A stretch of DNA of 64,000 nucleotides from CAVQBJ01 sp963710725 (GCA_963710725.1 CAVQBJ010000002.1:372001-436000); one strand, 5' to 3'. Positions 17,331 through 26,499 are shown, counted from the stretch's first letter. Numbers and translations are program-made. The notes: a model not told the origin generated them from the sequence alone.

Positions 17331-20300
17331 ATGAGGCGGACCTGGCGCATCCCTATGCGATCGACGAGGTGCGAGCGCCCAAACGGCGCGCGCAGGCGCC
17401 GCTTAGCGGCTCTCGCAGGGGCCGCTGCAACGTGTCTGCTTGCCGTCTCGCCCGCGAGCGCGACTGCTGCCTGGACGCAGCAATCGCCGTCGGCGGCACC
17501 GTCGGCGCGCACGGGCACCGCATTCACCTTCGGCACGTCCAACGTCGACGTGCTCTTCGGCGGGATGTCCCAAGGATGGAGCGCGCAGCAGATCGATGCC
17601 GGGAACTCGCTGGCGGCCGTTTCGTGCGCGAGCACGACGTTCTGCATGGCGACTGACACGGCCGGCCACATCTACTACTACAACGGCACGACCTGGGCGA
17701 GCCAGACGTCGAACACGACGGACGCGCTCAACGGCGTGAGCTGCTGGAGCACCGACTGCACCGCCGTCGGCGCTGGCGGAACCATCGACACCACGACCAA
17801 CAGCGGCACGACCTGGTCGGCGACCACCGCCGGGAGCACCGCGTTCAACGCGGTCGGCTGCAGCGGCGCCAAGGCGAACGGCAACGTGTGTGTCGCGACC
17901 GGGGCGGTCAGCGGCAGTCAGCCGGTCACCTACACGAACTACAACGGCGGCACCAACGGCGGCGCCGGCGGGACGACCTGGGCCTCGGAGACGAACGCCG
18001 CGGGCAACGACGCCGCCTACGGCGAGGGTTGCGCGACCGGCACGACCGATTGCTTCACCGTCGGTGCCAACGGCACCGCGTCTTACAGCACCAACGGCGG
18101 CGTCTCCTGGAGCGCGATCGGCGACGGGCCGGGGTCGGGGGTGACGTTCAGCGGCGTCGGCTGCTGGGCCGACAGCGGCTACGGGCCGATCTGGTGCCAG
18201 GCGTCCGCGAGCAACGGAACGGTGTACGGGTTCATCCCCGCCGCCAGTTCCACCGACTGGAACGGGGCTGGTGGTCCCGACATCGGCGACCTCACGGCGA
18301 TCTCCTGCCCCAACGTCACCACCGACAGCATCTGCGTCGGTGTCGACTCGACCGGCCAGGCGTTCGCCTGGACCCAGACCGAGACGTTCGCGTGGTCGGA
18401 GCCGATCGACATCGACGGCTCAAATGACCTCACCGGGATCTCGTGTGTGTCGTCAAGCTTCTGCGTCGCCGTCGACTCCAGCGGCAACGTGATCACGTTC
18501 AACGCGACCACGACCTTCGACAGCGACACCTGGGAGTACAAGGCCTCGACCGACACGTGGACCGCCGAGTCGCCGTCGACCAAGCCGAGCGCCCGTCAGG
18601 GCGCGGCGCTCACCTACGACCACTCGAGCAACGAGGACGTGCTCTTCGGCGGCGTCGGTGCCGCGAGCTGGGGCAGCGCAACGAGCGTCGACACGGCCAA
18701 CACGAACTCCACGCCGTCGGTGTCGTGCCCGACCGACTCGTTCTGTGCGCTCGTCGACGCCAACGGCTATGCGACGACGTATAACGGCTCGAGCTGGTCG
18801 ACCAAGACGGACGTCAACGGCTCGAGCGCCCTGCGCTCGGTCTCGTGCGTGTCGTCGACGTTCTGTGTCGCGGTCGGAGCGGGTGGAAACGCCTTCACCT
18901 ATACCGGTTCCTGGTCCAGCGCAAGCAACATCGACGGGACGAACACCCTGACCGGCGTGTCGTGTGCGACGAGCACCTTTTGCGTCGCCGTCGACAGCGC
19001 GAACAAGCTGTTCGAGTACACCGGCAGCTGGAGCAGCTCGATCAGCGACGGCTCATCGGGCTTCGCGGCCGTCTCGTGCCCGAGCACGACGTTCTGCGAG
19101 GCGATCGACGGCAGCGAGGACGCGTGGAAGTACACCGGCGGCAGCTGGGCCGCGGGCAGCTGGAGCGAGACGGCGTCGATCGATTTCGAGGACGAGCCAA
19201 TCACCGCGGTCAGCTGCTCGTCCTCGTCGTTTTGCATGGCCGTCGACAACGCCAGCACGCACAGTGACGGCGACGCCATCATGTACAACGGCTCCGGCTG
19301 GGCGTCGATGCTCATCATCGACGGCTCCGAGCCGCTCGACGGCGTCTCCTGCGTGTCGGCCTACTTCTGTGTCGCGACGGACGCCGATGGCCACGCGCTG
19401 ACGTGGGACGGCATGTTCTGGTCGGCGGCAAACGACGTCGACGGGACGCACGTCGTGGGCGGCGCCTCGTGCGCGAGCACGGCTTTCTGCGCTGTCGGCG
19501 ACGAGAGCGGCAACGCGCTCGTCTACAGCCCTACATACGACAGCGATACCTGGCAGTACCAGGCCGGGACCGATGTCTGGACCTCGGAGTCTCCGTCGAC
19601 GAAGCCCACGGCGCGCAGCGGCGCCGCGCTCGCGTACGACTCGGCGTCGGGCACCGACGTGCTCTTCGGCGGCATCGGCTCCGGCGGCTACGACGGCGAC
19701 ACCTGGCAATACACCGCATCCACCGACACGTGGACGCTCCAGTCGCCCACGACGGCGCCCTCGGCGCGCGCGGGCGCGTCACTCGCCTACGACAGCGACA
19801 CCGGCTTGTTCGTGCTCTTTGGCGGTCAGGGCGCAAGTGGCTACGACAGCGACACATGGGTCTATAACGCCTCTACCGACGTGTGGACGCAACAGTCGCC
19901 GGCCACCTCGCCGCCGGCACGGGCCTATGCCGGCACGGCCGGGACGCCGACGGAGCTGCTGATCGACGGCGGCGCGTCGTCTTCCGGTGATCTGTCCGAT
20001 CTGTGGGCCTACTACGGCGGCAACTGGGTGCAGCAGTCGCCGGCGACGTTCCCGAGCGCGCGCGACACGCCGGCGATGGCGTACGACTCGAACGACGGCG
20101 CCGCGGTGCTCTTCGGGGGTGAGTACGCGTACGGGGGGTTCGCCATGGCCGGCGACACGTGGCAAGGGACGTTCACGACGCTGGGGGTCGTGGCACCGGG
20201 GTCGCTTTCGTGGTCGGTGACGCTCAACGGCTTCGACCAGACGAGCGACCAGGCGTCGCCGGTGACGGTCGATGACACGGCGGGCGCCGGATGGAACGTG

Positions 20301-20627
20301 GATGTCTCGGCGACCACGCTGACGTCGGGCTCGCACACGCTCCCCGCGATCGTCCTCAACGGCTCCGCTGGCGCTGCCTCCGCCACCACCGCACCGACCG
20401 CGACCTGCGCCGGTGGCGCCGGCACCTGCTCCGCTCCCGCCGGCAACTCCGTCACCTATCCGCTCACCCTTCCCACCGGAACGCCGGTGCCGCTCTACAC
20501 CTCGAACAGCGCCACCGGCACCGACGACGTCTCGCTCGCCCTCGACTGGTGGACGAGCACACCAGCAACTGCAGCCACGGGGACCTACACGAACACGATC
20601 ACCGTCGCCGTGGCGTCAGGGCCATAA
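17331..20627 (+). CDS. Large secreted Kelch-like/SCxSxxFC-repeat protein with WxL-like C-terminus
   Basis: An exported protein of about 1,098 aa. A basic N-region and hydrophobic run end near SPASATA. The body mixes two repeat types. Kelch-like blades carry DVLFGG and ARxGxxLxYDS with DTWxY (for example SGYDSDTWVYNASTDVW). Units of about 40-50 residues carry VSCxSxxFCxAVDxxGxxxxYxGxW (for example VSCVSSTFCVAVGAGGNAF). Both suggest beta-propellers. The last 140 residues match the WxL-like domain of the divergent gene (LNGFDQTSD, AGWNVDVSATTLTSGSHTLP, LDWWTS, AVASGP). No LPXTG or TM tail is visible. Start is uncertain (17313, 17331 or 17355). Likely a wall-associated adhesin or sensor; ligand unknown. 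Confidence 0.8.
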   Translation: MRRTWRIPMRSTRCERPNGARRRRLAALAGAAATCLLAVSPASATAAWTQQSPSAAPSARTGTAFTFGTSNVDVLFGGMSQGWSAQQIDAGNSLAAVSCASTTFCMATDTAGHIYYYNGTTWASQTSNTTDALNGVSCWSTDCTAVGAGGTIDTTTNSGTTWSATTAGSTAFNAVGCSGAKANGNVCVATGAVSGSQPVTYTNYNGGTNGGAGGTTWASETNAAGNDAAYGEGCATGTTDCFTVGANGTASYSTNGGVSWSAIGDGPGSGVTFSGVGCWADSGYGPIWCQASASNGTVYGFIPAASSTDWNGAGGPDIGDLTAISCPNVTTDSICVGVDSTGQAFAWTQTETFAWSEPIDIDGSNDLTGISCVSSSFCVAVDSSGNVITFNATTTFDSDTWEYKASTDTWTAESPSTKPSARQGAALTYDHSSNEDVLFGGVGAASWGSATSVDTANTNSTPSVSCPTDSFCALVDANGYATTYNGSSWSTKTDVNGSSALRSVSCVSSTFCVAVGAGGNAFTYTGSWSSASNIDGTNTLTGVSCATSTFCVAVDSANKLFEYTGSWSSSISDGSSGFAAVSCPSTTFCEAIDGSEDAWKYTGGSWAAGSWSETASIDFEDEPITAVSCSSSSFCMAVDNASTHSDGDAIMYNGSGWASMLIIDGSEPLDGVSCVSAYFCVATDADGHALTWDGMFWSAANDVDGTHVVGGASCASTAFCAVGDESGNALVYSPTYDSDTWQYQAGTDVWTSESPSTKPTARSGAALAYDSASGTDVLFGGIGSGGYDGDTWQYTASTDTWTLQSPTTAPSARAGASLAYDSDTGLFVLFGGQGASGYDSDTWVYNASTDVWTQQSPATSPPARAYAGTAGTPTELLIDGGASSSGDLSDLWAYYGGNWVQQSPATFPSARDTPAMAYDSNDGAAVLFGGEYAYGGFAMAGDTWQGTFTTLGVVAPGSLSWSVTLNGFDQTSDQASPVTVDDTAGAGWNVDVSATTLTSGSHTLPAIVLNGSAGAASATTAPTATCAGGAGTCSAPAGNSVTYPLTLPTGTPVPLYTSNSATGTDDVSLALDWWTSTPATAATGTYTNTITVAVASGP

Positions 20628-20713
20628 CCCAGCCATCTTCTCCGGCCCAAGTCGCAGCGCCTTCGTACTCCTCCTCGGCCGGACGGATCGGTGAGCATCT
20701 CTCCCACGCTCGT

Positions 20714-20732
20714 GCCCCGGCGGCACCGGGGC
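20714..20732 (+). terminator. Hairpin terminator candidate after the Kelch/WxL gene
   Basis: Arms gccccgg and ccggggc (7 bp) with a 5-nt loop, 87 nt after the stop codon. There is no T tract. Confidence 0.4.
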
Positions 20733-20848
20733 GAAGCACCGCCGGGCCGGCGGACTTGACCACCGAAGTAAGATAGCTCGGTACAAGGGGTTGGATCGAG
20801 GCATCAGATTCAGCCCGGGCTACGGATTCCTTCGGGGAGGGTCAACGA

Positions 20849-22036
20849 ATGAGGCGATTTGGTCGCCCACCGTCCGGTGGGTCTGGGTTCTTACGCGTCC
20901 GCTCGCTGGCGACGTTCGCGGTGGCAGCGTCGCTCTTGGTAGTCCCGATTGCGGCGCCGGCGGCGTCGGCGGCGGGCACGCAGACGGGAACCATCTGGGT
21001 CCCGCTGATCTGCAAGCTGGGCGTCGTGACGATCGACGTCGGAGCCGCGTTCACGGTGACGGTGCCGACGTCGGTTACGCCCGGCGAGGGGTTCCCGATG
21101 CAGGATGCGTACGCCACGATCGACATTCCGGCCAACGCGGCGAATGCCGGCTCGGTCACGTTCGACAATCCCGACCAGGTGGAGGGTGTCGTGTCGACGT
21201 TCGACGCGAACCTCGTCAACGCGGACGCTGCGGGGCTGGTCAACGCCGACACCACGCGTGTGAGCGGTGGTGGTGCGTGGGCTGAGCCGTCAACTGATGG
21301 CGGCGTCTCGGCCGACCCGACCGTCGGGGACCCGACGGGCTCGCCGGCGGTCATCAATCTCGTGGCGGCGGTGCAGCCCCCGAACCCGGACGCCCCCAAT
21401 CCGTTGGATCCGCTGATCAACGGTCCGAGCCCGCTCGCCGGATTCGGCGCTTATCCGGAGCCGCCGCTGATGGGCGTCTTCTCCTGGGGTCCCGCGCCGG
21501 TGGACGGTTCGGGCAAGGACGGCACCCCGGGAGGCAACCCCACGACGAACACATATGCGCCGGCGCCGGGCACCGGTGGTGGGACCAGCCCGACGAGCGG
21601 TACACCCGATCCATCGGGCGGAGGTCCGCTCACGGTGACGGGCGCCGTCGGTCAGAACGTGACGATTAGCATTGGCGACCCGACCCAACTGATCAAGATC
21701 GGCAAGGGCAACTACAGCTTTGCGGTGAACAACGACATCTTCTTCTTCGAGACGACAAGTTCGCCGCCCGGGTGGAGTGGGGATACGCCTGTCGAGTGCG
21801 GCATCGATACCTCAACCACCGCGGTTCCCTCGCCCGATCCGAGCTACATCCCCGTATCGCAGGGAATCTCGATCCCGATCGTGCCGCCGCCCACCCCGCC
21901 GACGGTGACCGGGGTCAGCCCCAGCAGCGGGTCGACCGCGGGCGGGAACACCGTCACGATCACCGGCACGGGGTTCGCGGCCGCTGACACGGTCAAGTTC
22001 GCCAGCAGCGCGGCCAGAACTGTCCGGCCCCCGTGA
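20849..22036 (+). CDS. Secreted IPT/TIG-repeat surface protein, 5' part (frame broken)
   Basis: The frame encodes a signal peptide (FLRVRSLATFAVAASLLVV to PAASAA), an acidic beta-rich region (about 45-190), a Pro/Gly/Thr-rich linker (about 190-270), then the first IPT/TIG repeat (PPTVTGVSPSSGSTAGGN). The frame ends early, at RTVRPP, because repeat 1 is cut after 128 bp of a 270-bp unit. The coding signal continues in another frame from 22033 and returns to this frame from about 22426 to 23671. The original gene therefore very probably ran 20849-23671. It follows the Kelch/WxL gene on the same strand. Confidence 0.75.
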   Translation: MRRFGRPPSGGSGFLRVRSLATFAVAASLLVVPIAAPAASAAGTQTGTIWVPLICKLGVVTIDVGAAFTVTVPTSVTPGEGFPMQDAYATIDIPANAANAGSVTFDNPDQVEGVVSTFDANLVNADAAGLVNADTTRVSGGGAWAEPSTDGGVSADPTVGDPTGSPAVINLVAAVQPPNPDAPNPLDPLINGPSPLAGFGAYPEPPLMGVFSWGPAPVDGSGKDGTPGGNPTTNTYAPAPGTGGGTSPTSGTPDPSGGGPLTVTGAVGQNVTISIGDPTQLIKIGKGNYSFAVNNDIFFFETTSSPPGWSGDTPVECGIDTSTTAVPSPDPSYIPVSQGISIPIVPPPTPPTVTGVSPSSGSTAGGNTVTITGTGFAAADTVKFASSAARTVRPP

Positions 22037-23094
22037 CCGGGGTCAGCCCCAGCAGCGGGTCGACCGCGGGCGGGAACACCGTCACGATCACCGGCACGGG
22101 GTTCGCGGCCGCTGACACGGTCAAGTTCGCCAGCAGCGCGGCCAGCAACGTGGTCGTCGGCTCGGCCAGCTCGCTGACCGCTACCGCTCCGCCGGGCACG
22201 GCCGGCACCGTCGACGTGACGGTCACCGACCCCAGCACCGGAACCTCGGCCACCACCACGGCCGACCACTACACCTACGTCACGCCGCCCAGTCCACCCA
22301 CCGTGACCGGGGTCAGCCCCAGCAGCGGGTCGACCGCGGGCGGGAACACCGTCACGATCACCGGCACGGGGTTCGCGGCCGCTGACACGGTCAAGTTCGC
22401 CAGCAGCGCGGCCAGCAACGTGGTCGGTCGGCTCGGCCAGCTCGCTGACCGCGACCGCTCCGCCGGGCACGGCCGGCACCGTCGACGTGACGGTCACCGA
22501 CCCCAGCACCGGAACCTCGGCCACCACCACGGCCGACCACTACACCTACGTCACGCCGCCCAGTCCACCCACCGTGACCGGGGTCAGCCCCAGCAGCGGG
22601 TCGACCGCGGGCGGGAACACCGTCACGATCACCGGCACGGGGTTCGCGGCCGCTGACACGGTCAAGTTCGCCAGCAGCGCGGCCAGCAACGTGGTCGTCG
22701 GCTCGGCCAGCTCGCTGACCGCGACCGCTCCGCCGGGCACGGCCGGCACCGTCGACGTGACGGTCACCGACCCCAGCACCGGAACCTCGGCCACCACCAC
22801 GGCCGACCACTACACCTACGTCACGCCGCCCAGTCCGCCGACGGTGACCGGGGTCAGCCCCAGCAGCGGGTCGACCGCGGGCGGGAACACCGTCACGATC
22901 ACCGGCACGGGGTTCGCGGCCGCTGACACGGTCAAGTTCGCCAGCAGCGCGGCCAGCAACGTGGTCGTCGGCTCGGCCAGCTCGCTGACCGCGACCGCAC
23001 CGCCGGGCACGGCCGGCACCGTCGACGTGACGGTCACCGACCCCAGCACCGGAACCTCGGCCACCACCAGCGCCGACCACTACACCTACGTCAC
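21905..23094 (+). repeat. Near-identical 270-bp IPT/TIG repeats
   Basis: Unit starts (gtgaccggggtcagcccc) lie at 21905, 22033, 22303, 22574 and 22844, giving spacings of 128, 270, 271 and 270 bp. The units are nearly identical in DNA, which implies recent expansion or gene conversion. Unit 1 lacks 142 bp and unit 3 has one extra base; both break the reading frame. Confidence 0.9.
22033..22428 (+). pseudogene. Middle segment of the TIG-repeat gene in a shifted frame
   Basis: Repeat units 2 and part of 3 are read in a different frame from the flanking parts. The frame begins VTGVSPSSGSTAGGN and is lost where an extra G appears (gtggtcggtcgg against gtggtcgtcgg in sister repeats) near 22425. 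After that base the original frame resumes. The 128-bp unit and the 271-bp unit together restore frame. Confidence 0.7.
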
Positions 23095-23671
23095 ACCGGC
23101 GTGTGCCCAGACACCGACCGTCACCACCGAGCCATCGTCGGTCACGGTGACCGCCGGTCAGTCGGCGACGTTCACCGCGGCGGCGTCCACGCCGGCCAAC
23201 TGCTCGGCACCAACCGTGCAGTGGCAGGTGTCCACCGATCACGGAACGACGTTCGCGGACATCACGGCCGCCACGTCGGCGACGCTGACCGTGAGCAGCA
23301 CGGCGACATCGGAGTCGGGCGACGAGTACCGAGCCGTGTTCACCGATGGGGCCGGGGCAACCGACTCGTCGGCGGCGACGCTCACGGTGAACCCGGCATC
23401 GAGCACTGCGCCCGTGGTCACGACGGTGTTTCCGAACTCCGGCGGGCCGTTCTCGCTGGTGATCATCCTCGGCAGGAACCTCGAAGGCGCAACGCAGGTC
23501 GCGTTCGGCGGCACGCCGACGATCTTCCTGCAGCTCAACGGGCGGGTCATCATCGCGCTCGCTCCAAGCGGGCCGAGCGGGACCGTCGATGTGACGGTGA
23601 CGACAGGCGTCGGTACGAGCCAGGTCACCGCCGCCGACCGGTTCAGGTATTCGCGACGCGGCTTCTTCTAG
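22487..23671 (+). CDS. Secreted IPT/TIG-repeat surface protein, 3' part
   Basis: This frame continues the gene beginning at 20849. It contains two full IPT/TIG repeats of 90 aa (VTGVSPSSGSTAGGN, then ADTVKFASSAASNVVVGSAS, then DHYTYVTPP), an Ig-like domain with two Cys (ACAQTP and ANCSAPTVQWQVSTDHG, then DEYRAVFTDGAGA), and a final divergent TIG domain (FPNSGGPFSLVIILGRNLEG). It ends RYSRRGFF. The listed GTG is only the first start codon in the restored frame, not a likely true start. Extracellular beta-sandwich arrays of this kind usually act as stalks or adhesins. Confidence 0.7.
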   Translation: MTVTDPSTGTSATTTADHYTYVTPPSPPTVTGVSPSSGSTAGGNTVTITGTGFAAADTVKFASSAASNVVVGSASSLTATAPPGTAGTVDVTVTDPSTGTSATTTADHYTYVTPPSPPTVTGVSPSSGSTAGGNTVTITGTGFAAADTVKFASSAASNVVVGSASSLTATAPPGTAGTVDVTVTDPSTGTSATTSADHYTYVTPACAQTPTVTTEPSSVTVTAGQSATFTAAASTPANCSAPTVQWQVSTDHGTTFADITAATSATLTVSSTATSESGDEYRAVFTDGAGATDSSAATLTVNPASSTAPVVTTVFPNSGGPFSLVIILGRNLEGATQVAFGGTPTIFLQLNGRVIIALAPSGPSGTVDVTVTTGVGTSQVTAADRFRYSRRGFF

Positions 23672-23695
23672 CCGAACCTTCGAAATCGCACGAGT

Positions 23696-23724
23696 GGGCC
23701 GCCCGGGTTATCTCCGGGCGGCCC
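23696..23724. terminator. Bidirectional hairpin between convergent TIG and tetR genes
   Basis: A perfect 11-bp stem (gggccgcccgg and ccgggcggccc) with a 7-nt loop lies 25 nt after the TIG gene stop and overlaps the last codons of the convergent tetR gene. It can serve both transcripts. Confidence 0.6.
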
Positions 23725-24355
23725 GCTGATCTCGACGCGTGCGGGCACCCGCGGCGCGGCCGGACGGCGCCGTGGTCGCCAGCCCGTTCAGTGCGGCGTC
23801 GACGATGAGAGCCGGCAGGTCCTCGCGAAGCTCATCGGGTGCCGTCAACGCGCGCGTGTGCAGCGGCCCGACGAGCAGTTCGAACGTGAAGCGCGCGTCG
23901 GTGTCGCTTCGGAGCTCGCCGCGTGCGACCGCGCGCTCGATGATGACCGACACCTGCGCGAGCCGTTCGGCCCAATACGTCGCGCGCGTGTCGCTGTCGC
24001 TGTCGACCACCCAGGCGATCACGACCTCGGCGTAGGCCTGACCGAGCGGCGACGCGAGCATCCGTCGCAGTCCCTCGAGCAGGGCGATGGCGTCGCCGCG
24101 AAACGTACCGGTGTCGGGCACGGGCATCGCCGTGTCCACCCCGCGCAGGAGCGCATCGAGCAGCAGCCGGTCGCGATCGCCCCAGCGCCGATAGATCGAC
24201 GTCGCGTGGACGCCGGAGCGAGCCGAGACGGCGGACACGGTCACGGCATCGACTCCGCCCTGCAGCAGGATCTCCGTCGTCGCGGCCATCACCGCATCCG
24301 TGACCCGCGCGCTGCGGCCCCCCGTTCGCCGCTTCACGGGTGGCGAGCCGGTCAT
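23708..24355 (-). CDS. TetR-family transcriptional regulator
   Basis: The 215-aa protein has a TetR N-terminal helix-turn-helix: VTDAVMAATTEILLQGGVD, then VTVSAVSARSGVHATSIYRR with the typical TSIYRRWGDRDRLL end. The C-terminal ligand domain begins near 80 and has no recognisable ligand signature. The tail (about 195-215) is Arg/Ala-rich. It is divergent from an alpha/beta hydrolase gene, and two copies of an AACGCA-N8-TGCGTT operator fill the 97-nt gap. It is therefore very likely an autoregulated repressor of the hydrolase. Confidence 0.92.
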   Translation of the reverse strand: MTGSPPVKRRTGGRSARVTDAVMAATTEILLQGGVDAVTVSAVSARSGVHATSIYRRWGDRDRLLLDALLRGVDTAMPVPDTGTFRGDAIALLEGLRRMLASPLGQAYAEVVIAWVVDSDSDTRATYWAERLAQVSVIIERAVARGELRSDTDARFTFELLVGPLHTRALTAPDELREDLPALIVDAALNGLATTAPSGRAAGARTRRDQRAARR

Positions 24356-24366
24356 GAACAGATACT

Positions 24367-24386
24367 AACGCAATCAGACTTGCGTT
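24367..24386. promoter_or_regulatory. TetR operator copy 1
   Basis: The inverted repeat AACGCA-N8-TGCGTT begins 12 nt upstream of the tetR start codon. It shares the flank act before the left arm with copy 2, and a further T follows the right arm in both. Confidence 0.75.
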
Positions 24387-24414
24387 TGACGCGAGATTCT
24401 GCCACCCTGAAACT

Positions 24415-24434
24415 AACGCAGTGGGCATTGCGTT
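24415..24434. promoter_or_regulatory. TetR operator copy 2
   Basis: A second AACGCA-N8-TGCGTT with the same 8-nt spacer length, exactly 48 nt from copy 1. It ends 18 nt before the hydrolase GTG, just upstream of its GGAGGAGG ribosome site, so binding here should block the hydrolase promoter. Confidence 0.75.
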
Positions 24435-24452
24435 TACTCGGAGGAGGCCGCC

Positions 24453-25640
24453 GTGAAGCTGTCGAAGCGGGTCATCATCTCTCTCTACACGCTCACCGGG
24501 CAGAGCGCGCGCGGCGTTCGGCGGCTCGGCACGCGGTTCTTCCTCCCCGAGGCCTTCGTGCTGCGCTTCGCGCACATGGCGAAGATCGAGCCGGCCGAGT
24601 TGGCTCGACAACTGGACGGGCTCGCGTCGTTCGACGATGACACCTGGTGCGGCCATTGGAACGAGCTGGCCGCCGGCAGCGAGGCCGAGGCCGATCGGCT
24701 CGTCGGCCTCGGATCGACCGGGCTGGCGCAGGAGTCGCTGACCACGGCCGTGGCCGCGTTCGCGGCCGGCGCGTTCCCCGGAACGACGCCCGGGCGCATC
24801 GAGGCGTATCGCAACTCTCGCCGCGTCTTCGCGCGGCTGCTCGAGCTGTTCGACGAGCGATGGGACGCGACCAGGATCGGCACCGGCGACGCGAGCGTCG
24901 ACGGTTATCTGTGGACGCCGCCGGACGGCCACACGCATCCCCTCGTCATCGTCGTCAGCGGGTTGGAAGGCACCGCTCAGGAGCTCGTCCTGCTCCTCCG
25001 ACGCCACCTCGACTCCGGGCTGGCCTTCTTCGTCATGGAGATGCCCGGTACGTTCGCCTCGCCGCTTGCCATGAGTGGCGATTCGTCGCGCATCTTCGAG
25101 TCGGTGCTCGAGCATTTCGCGGCTGATCCGGCCGTCGACGCCGGCCGGATCGCGCTGCTCGGAGTCAGCTTCGGCGGTTACTGGGCCGCGCGGATGGCGG
25201 CCACGAGTCACCGTCTGGCCTGCGCGGTCGCAGATGGCGCACCGACGAACCACACGTTCCGCGCCATGCGATCGCTCGGTACCTCGCAGATCGTGCTGGA
25301 TGCGCTCATGCACGTGACCGCGACCCACTCGCTCCTCTCGCTTCGCCGCGCGCTGCGCGATCTGTCACTGGGCAGGCGCGACCTCTACCGCCAGATCGAG
25401 ATACCACTGCTCGTGATCAACGGTGACTCGGACTCGCTGTGCAGCTCGGAGGACTCGGTTGAGCTCGCCACCCAGGCACCGCGAGGCCTGCTCAAGCTCT
25501 ACGCGGATGACGACCACTGCGCCATCCGGCATCTCGACGACTCCGCCGGGCTGGCGCTGGGCTGGCTCTCCGGGCAGCTGCGGGCCGACCCTGGCGATCA
25601 CGGAGCGCGCGCGACGTCAAACGCGGTGGCGAACAGATAG
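24453..25640 (+). CDS. Alpha/beta hydrolase (FrsA/dienelactone-hydrolase-like)
   Basis: The 395-aa cytoplasmic protein has an N-terminal helical cap region (about 1-145) and an alpha/beta hydrolase core. The nucleophile elbow is LLGVSFGGYWAA (Ser239). The acid is probably in INGDSDSLC (about 324) and the His in ADDDHCAIRHL (about 355). The cap-plus-core layout resembles FrsA-like and 2,6-dihydroxypseudooxynicotine-hydrolase-like enzymes that cleave C-C or ester bonds. The true substrate is unknown. The GTG start follows GGAGGAGG. Expression is probably controlled by the divergent TetR. The 3' end overlaps the convergent glycosylase gene by 43 nt. Confidence 0.86.
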   Translation: MKLSKRVIISLYTLTGQSARGVRRLGTRFFLPEAFVLRFAHMAKIEPAELARQLDGLASFDDDTWCGHWNELAAGSEAEADRLVGLGSTGLAQESLTTAVAAFAAGAFPGTTPGRIEAYRNSRRVFARLLELFDERWDATRIGTGDASVDGYLWTPPDGHTHPLVIVVSGLEGTAQELVLLLRRHLDSGLAFFVMEMPGTFASPLAMSGDSSRIFESVLEHFAADPAVDAGRIALLGVSFGGYWAARMAATSHRLACAVADGAPTNHTFRAMRSLGTSQIVLDALMHVTATHSLLSLRRALRDLSLGRRDLYRQIEIPLLVINGDSDSLCSSEDSVELATQAPRGLLKLYADDDHCAIRHLDDSAGLALGWLSGQLRADPGDHGARATSNAVANR

Positions 25641-26239
25641 CTCGTGGCGAGCGTGCGGTACGGCCGCCAGCGTTCGGCGATCGCCAGCACGTCGTCTTCG
25701 CTCGGGAGTCGTTCGAGGTGGTAGCAGCGCTGGATCGCCTTGCGGAGGGCGAGGTCACCGGGAAGCACGATGTCGGCGCGGTCGAGCGCGGTGATGAGGA
25801 AGCCCTGGACGGTCCACGGTCCGATCCCGGGTATCGAGGTCAGCCGCCGCTCGACCTCATCGTCGGGCATGGCCCGCAGCGATTCGTCGCTCAACCGCTG
25901 CTCCGCGAACTCGACCGCCAGCGCCCGGATCGTCTCCGCCTTGCGTCTGGACAGCCCGGCGGCGCGGAGAGGGTCCGTGCCGGCGGCGAGCACCTCCTGC
26001 GGCGTCGGGAGGCGGCCTCCGAATCCGTCCCGCACGCGCTCGAGCAGCCGACGCGTGGCGATCACCGATAGCTGCTGGCCGATGATCTGGAAGACGAGCA
26101 CGCCGAACGCGTCCATGCGCGGAAGGTCGCGCATCCAGGCCCGCGGGTCGAAATCGGGTCGGGCATCGATCAGCTGCCGCAGCACGGGGTCCGCGTCGCG
26201 GAGGGAGGCGCGCGCCGAGGCCACCTGGGCCGTATCCAC
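25598..26239 (-). CDS. DNA-3-methyladenine glycosylase (AlkA-like, HhH-GPD)
   Basis: The enzyme excises alkylated bases, starting base-excision repair. The 213-aa protein has FQIIGQQLSVIATRRLLER (HhH-GPD helical core, about 50-68), the helix-hairpin-helix TSIPGIGPWT (134-143), and the catalytic Asp162 in VLPGDLALRKAI. It lacks the N-terminal beta domain of E. coli AlkA, as many compact actinobacterial versions do. Its 3' end overlaps the hydrolase gene. Monocistronic. Confidence 0.92.
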   Translation of the reverse strand: MDTAQVASARASLRDADPVLRQLIDARPDFDPRAWMRDLPRMDAFGVLVFQIIGQQLSVIATRRLLERVRDGFGGRLPTPQEVLAAGTDPLRAAGLSRRKAETIRALAVEFAEQRLSDESLRAMPDDEVERRLTSIPGIGPWTVQGFLITALDRADIVLPGDLALRKAIQRCYHLERLPSEDDVLAIAERWRPYRTLATSYLFATAFDVARAP

Positions 26240-26313
26240 GCGTCCATGATCGCAGTGTCGGGCGGTTGGGTTCGCCGGTACCCCGCGCGCCCGGCGTGTC
26301 TCCGGCGCCGAGC

Positions 26314-26499
26314 TCAGGGCGTGTCGCCGTCTCGCTGACTAATGCGCTCGTCGTAGGCCTCCTGTTCGTCGATATCTCGGTACCCGAGCCGATCGATGTC
26401 GGCGTCGGCTTCGAATGGATCGGCGTGCTGCCACTCACCATCGCTCGCGGGCGCGCTTGCCTGCTCGGGGCTGGTCAGCGGGTCATCGTTCTCCGACAT
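26314..26499 (-). CDS. Small acidic protein, unknown function
   Basis: The 61-aa protein (starting MSENDDPLTSPEQASAP) is strongly acidic, with many Asp and Glu and few basic residues, and looks intrinsically disordered. The ATG follows a very strong AGGAGGAG ribosome site, the main evidence that this is a real gene. No family recognised. The neighbouring glycosylase is on the same strand downstream. Confidence 0.65.
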   Translation of the reverse strand: MSENDDPLTSPEQASAPASDGEWQHADPFEADADIDRLGYRDIDEQEAYDERISQRDGDTP

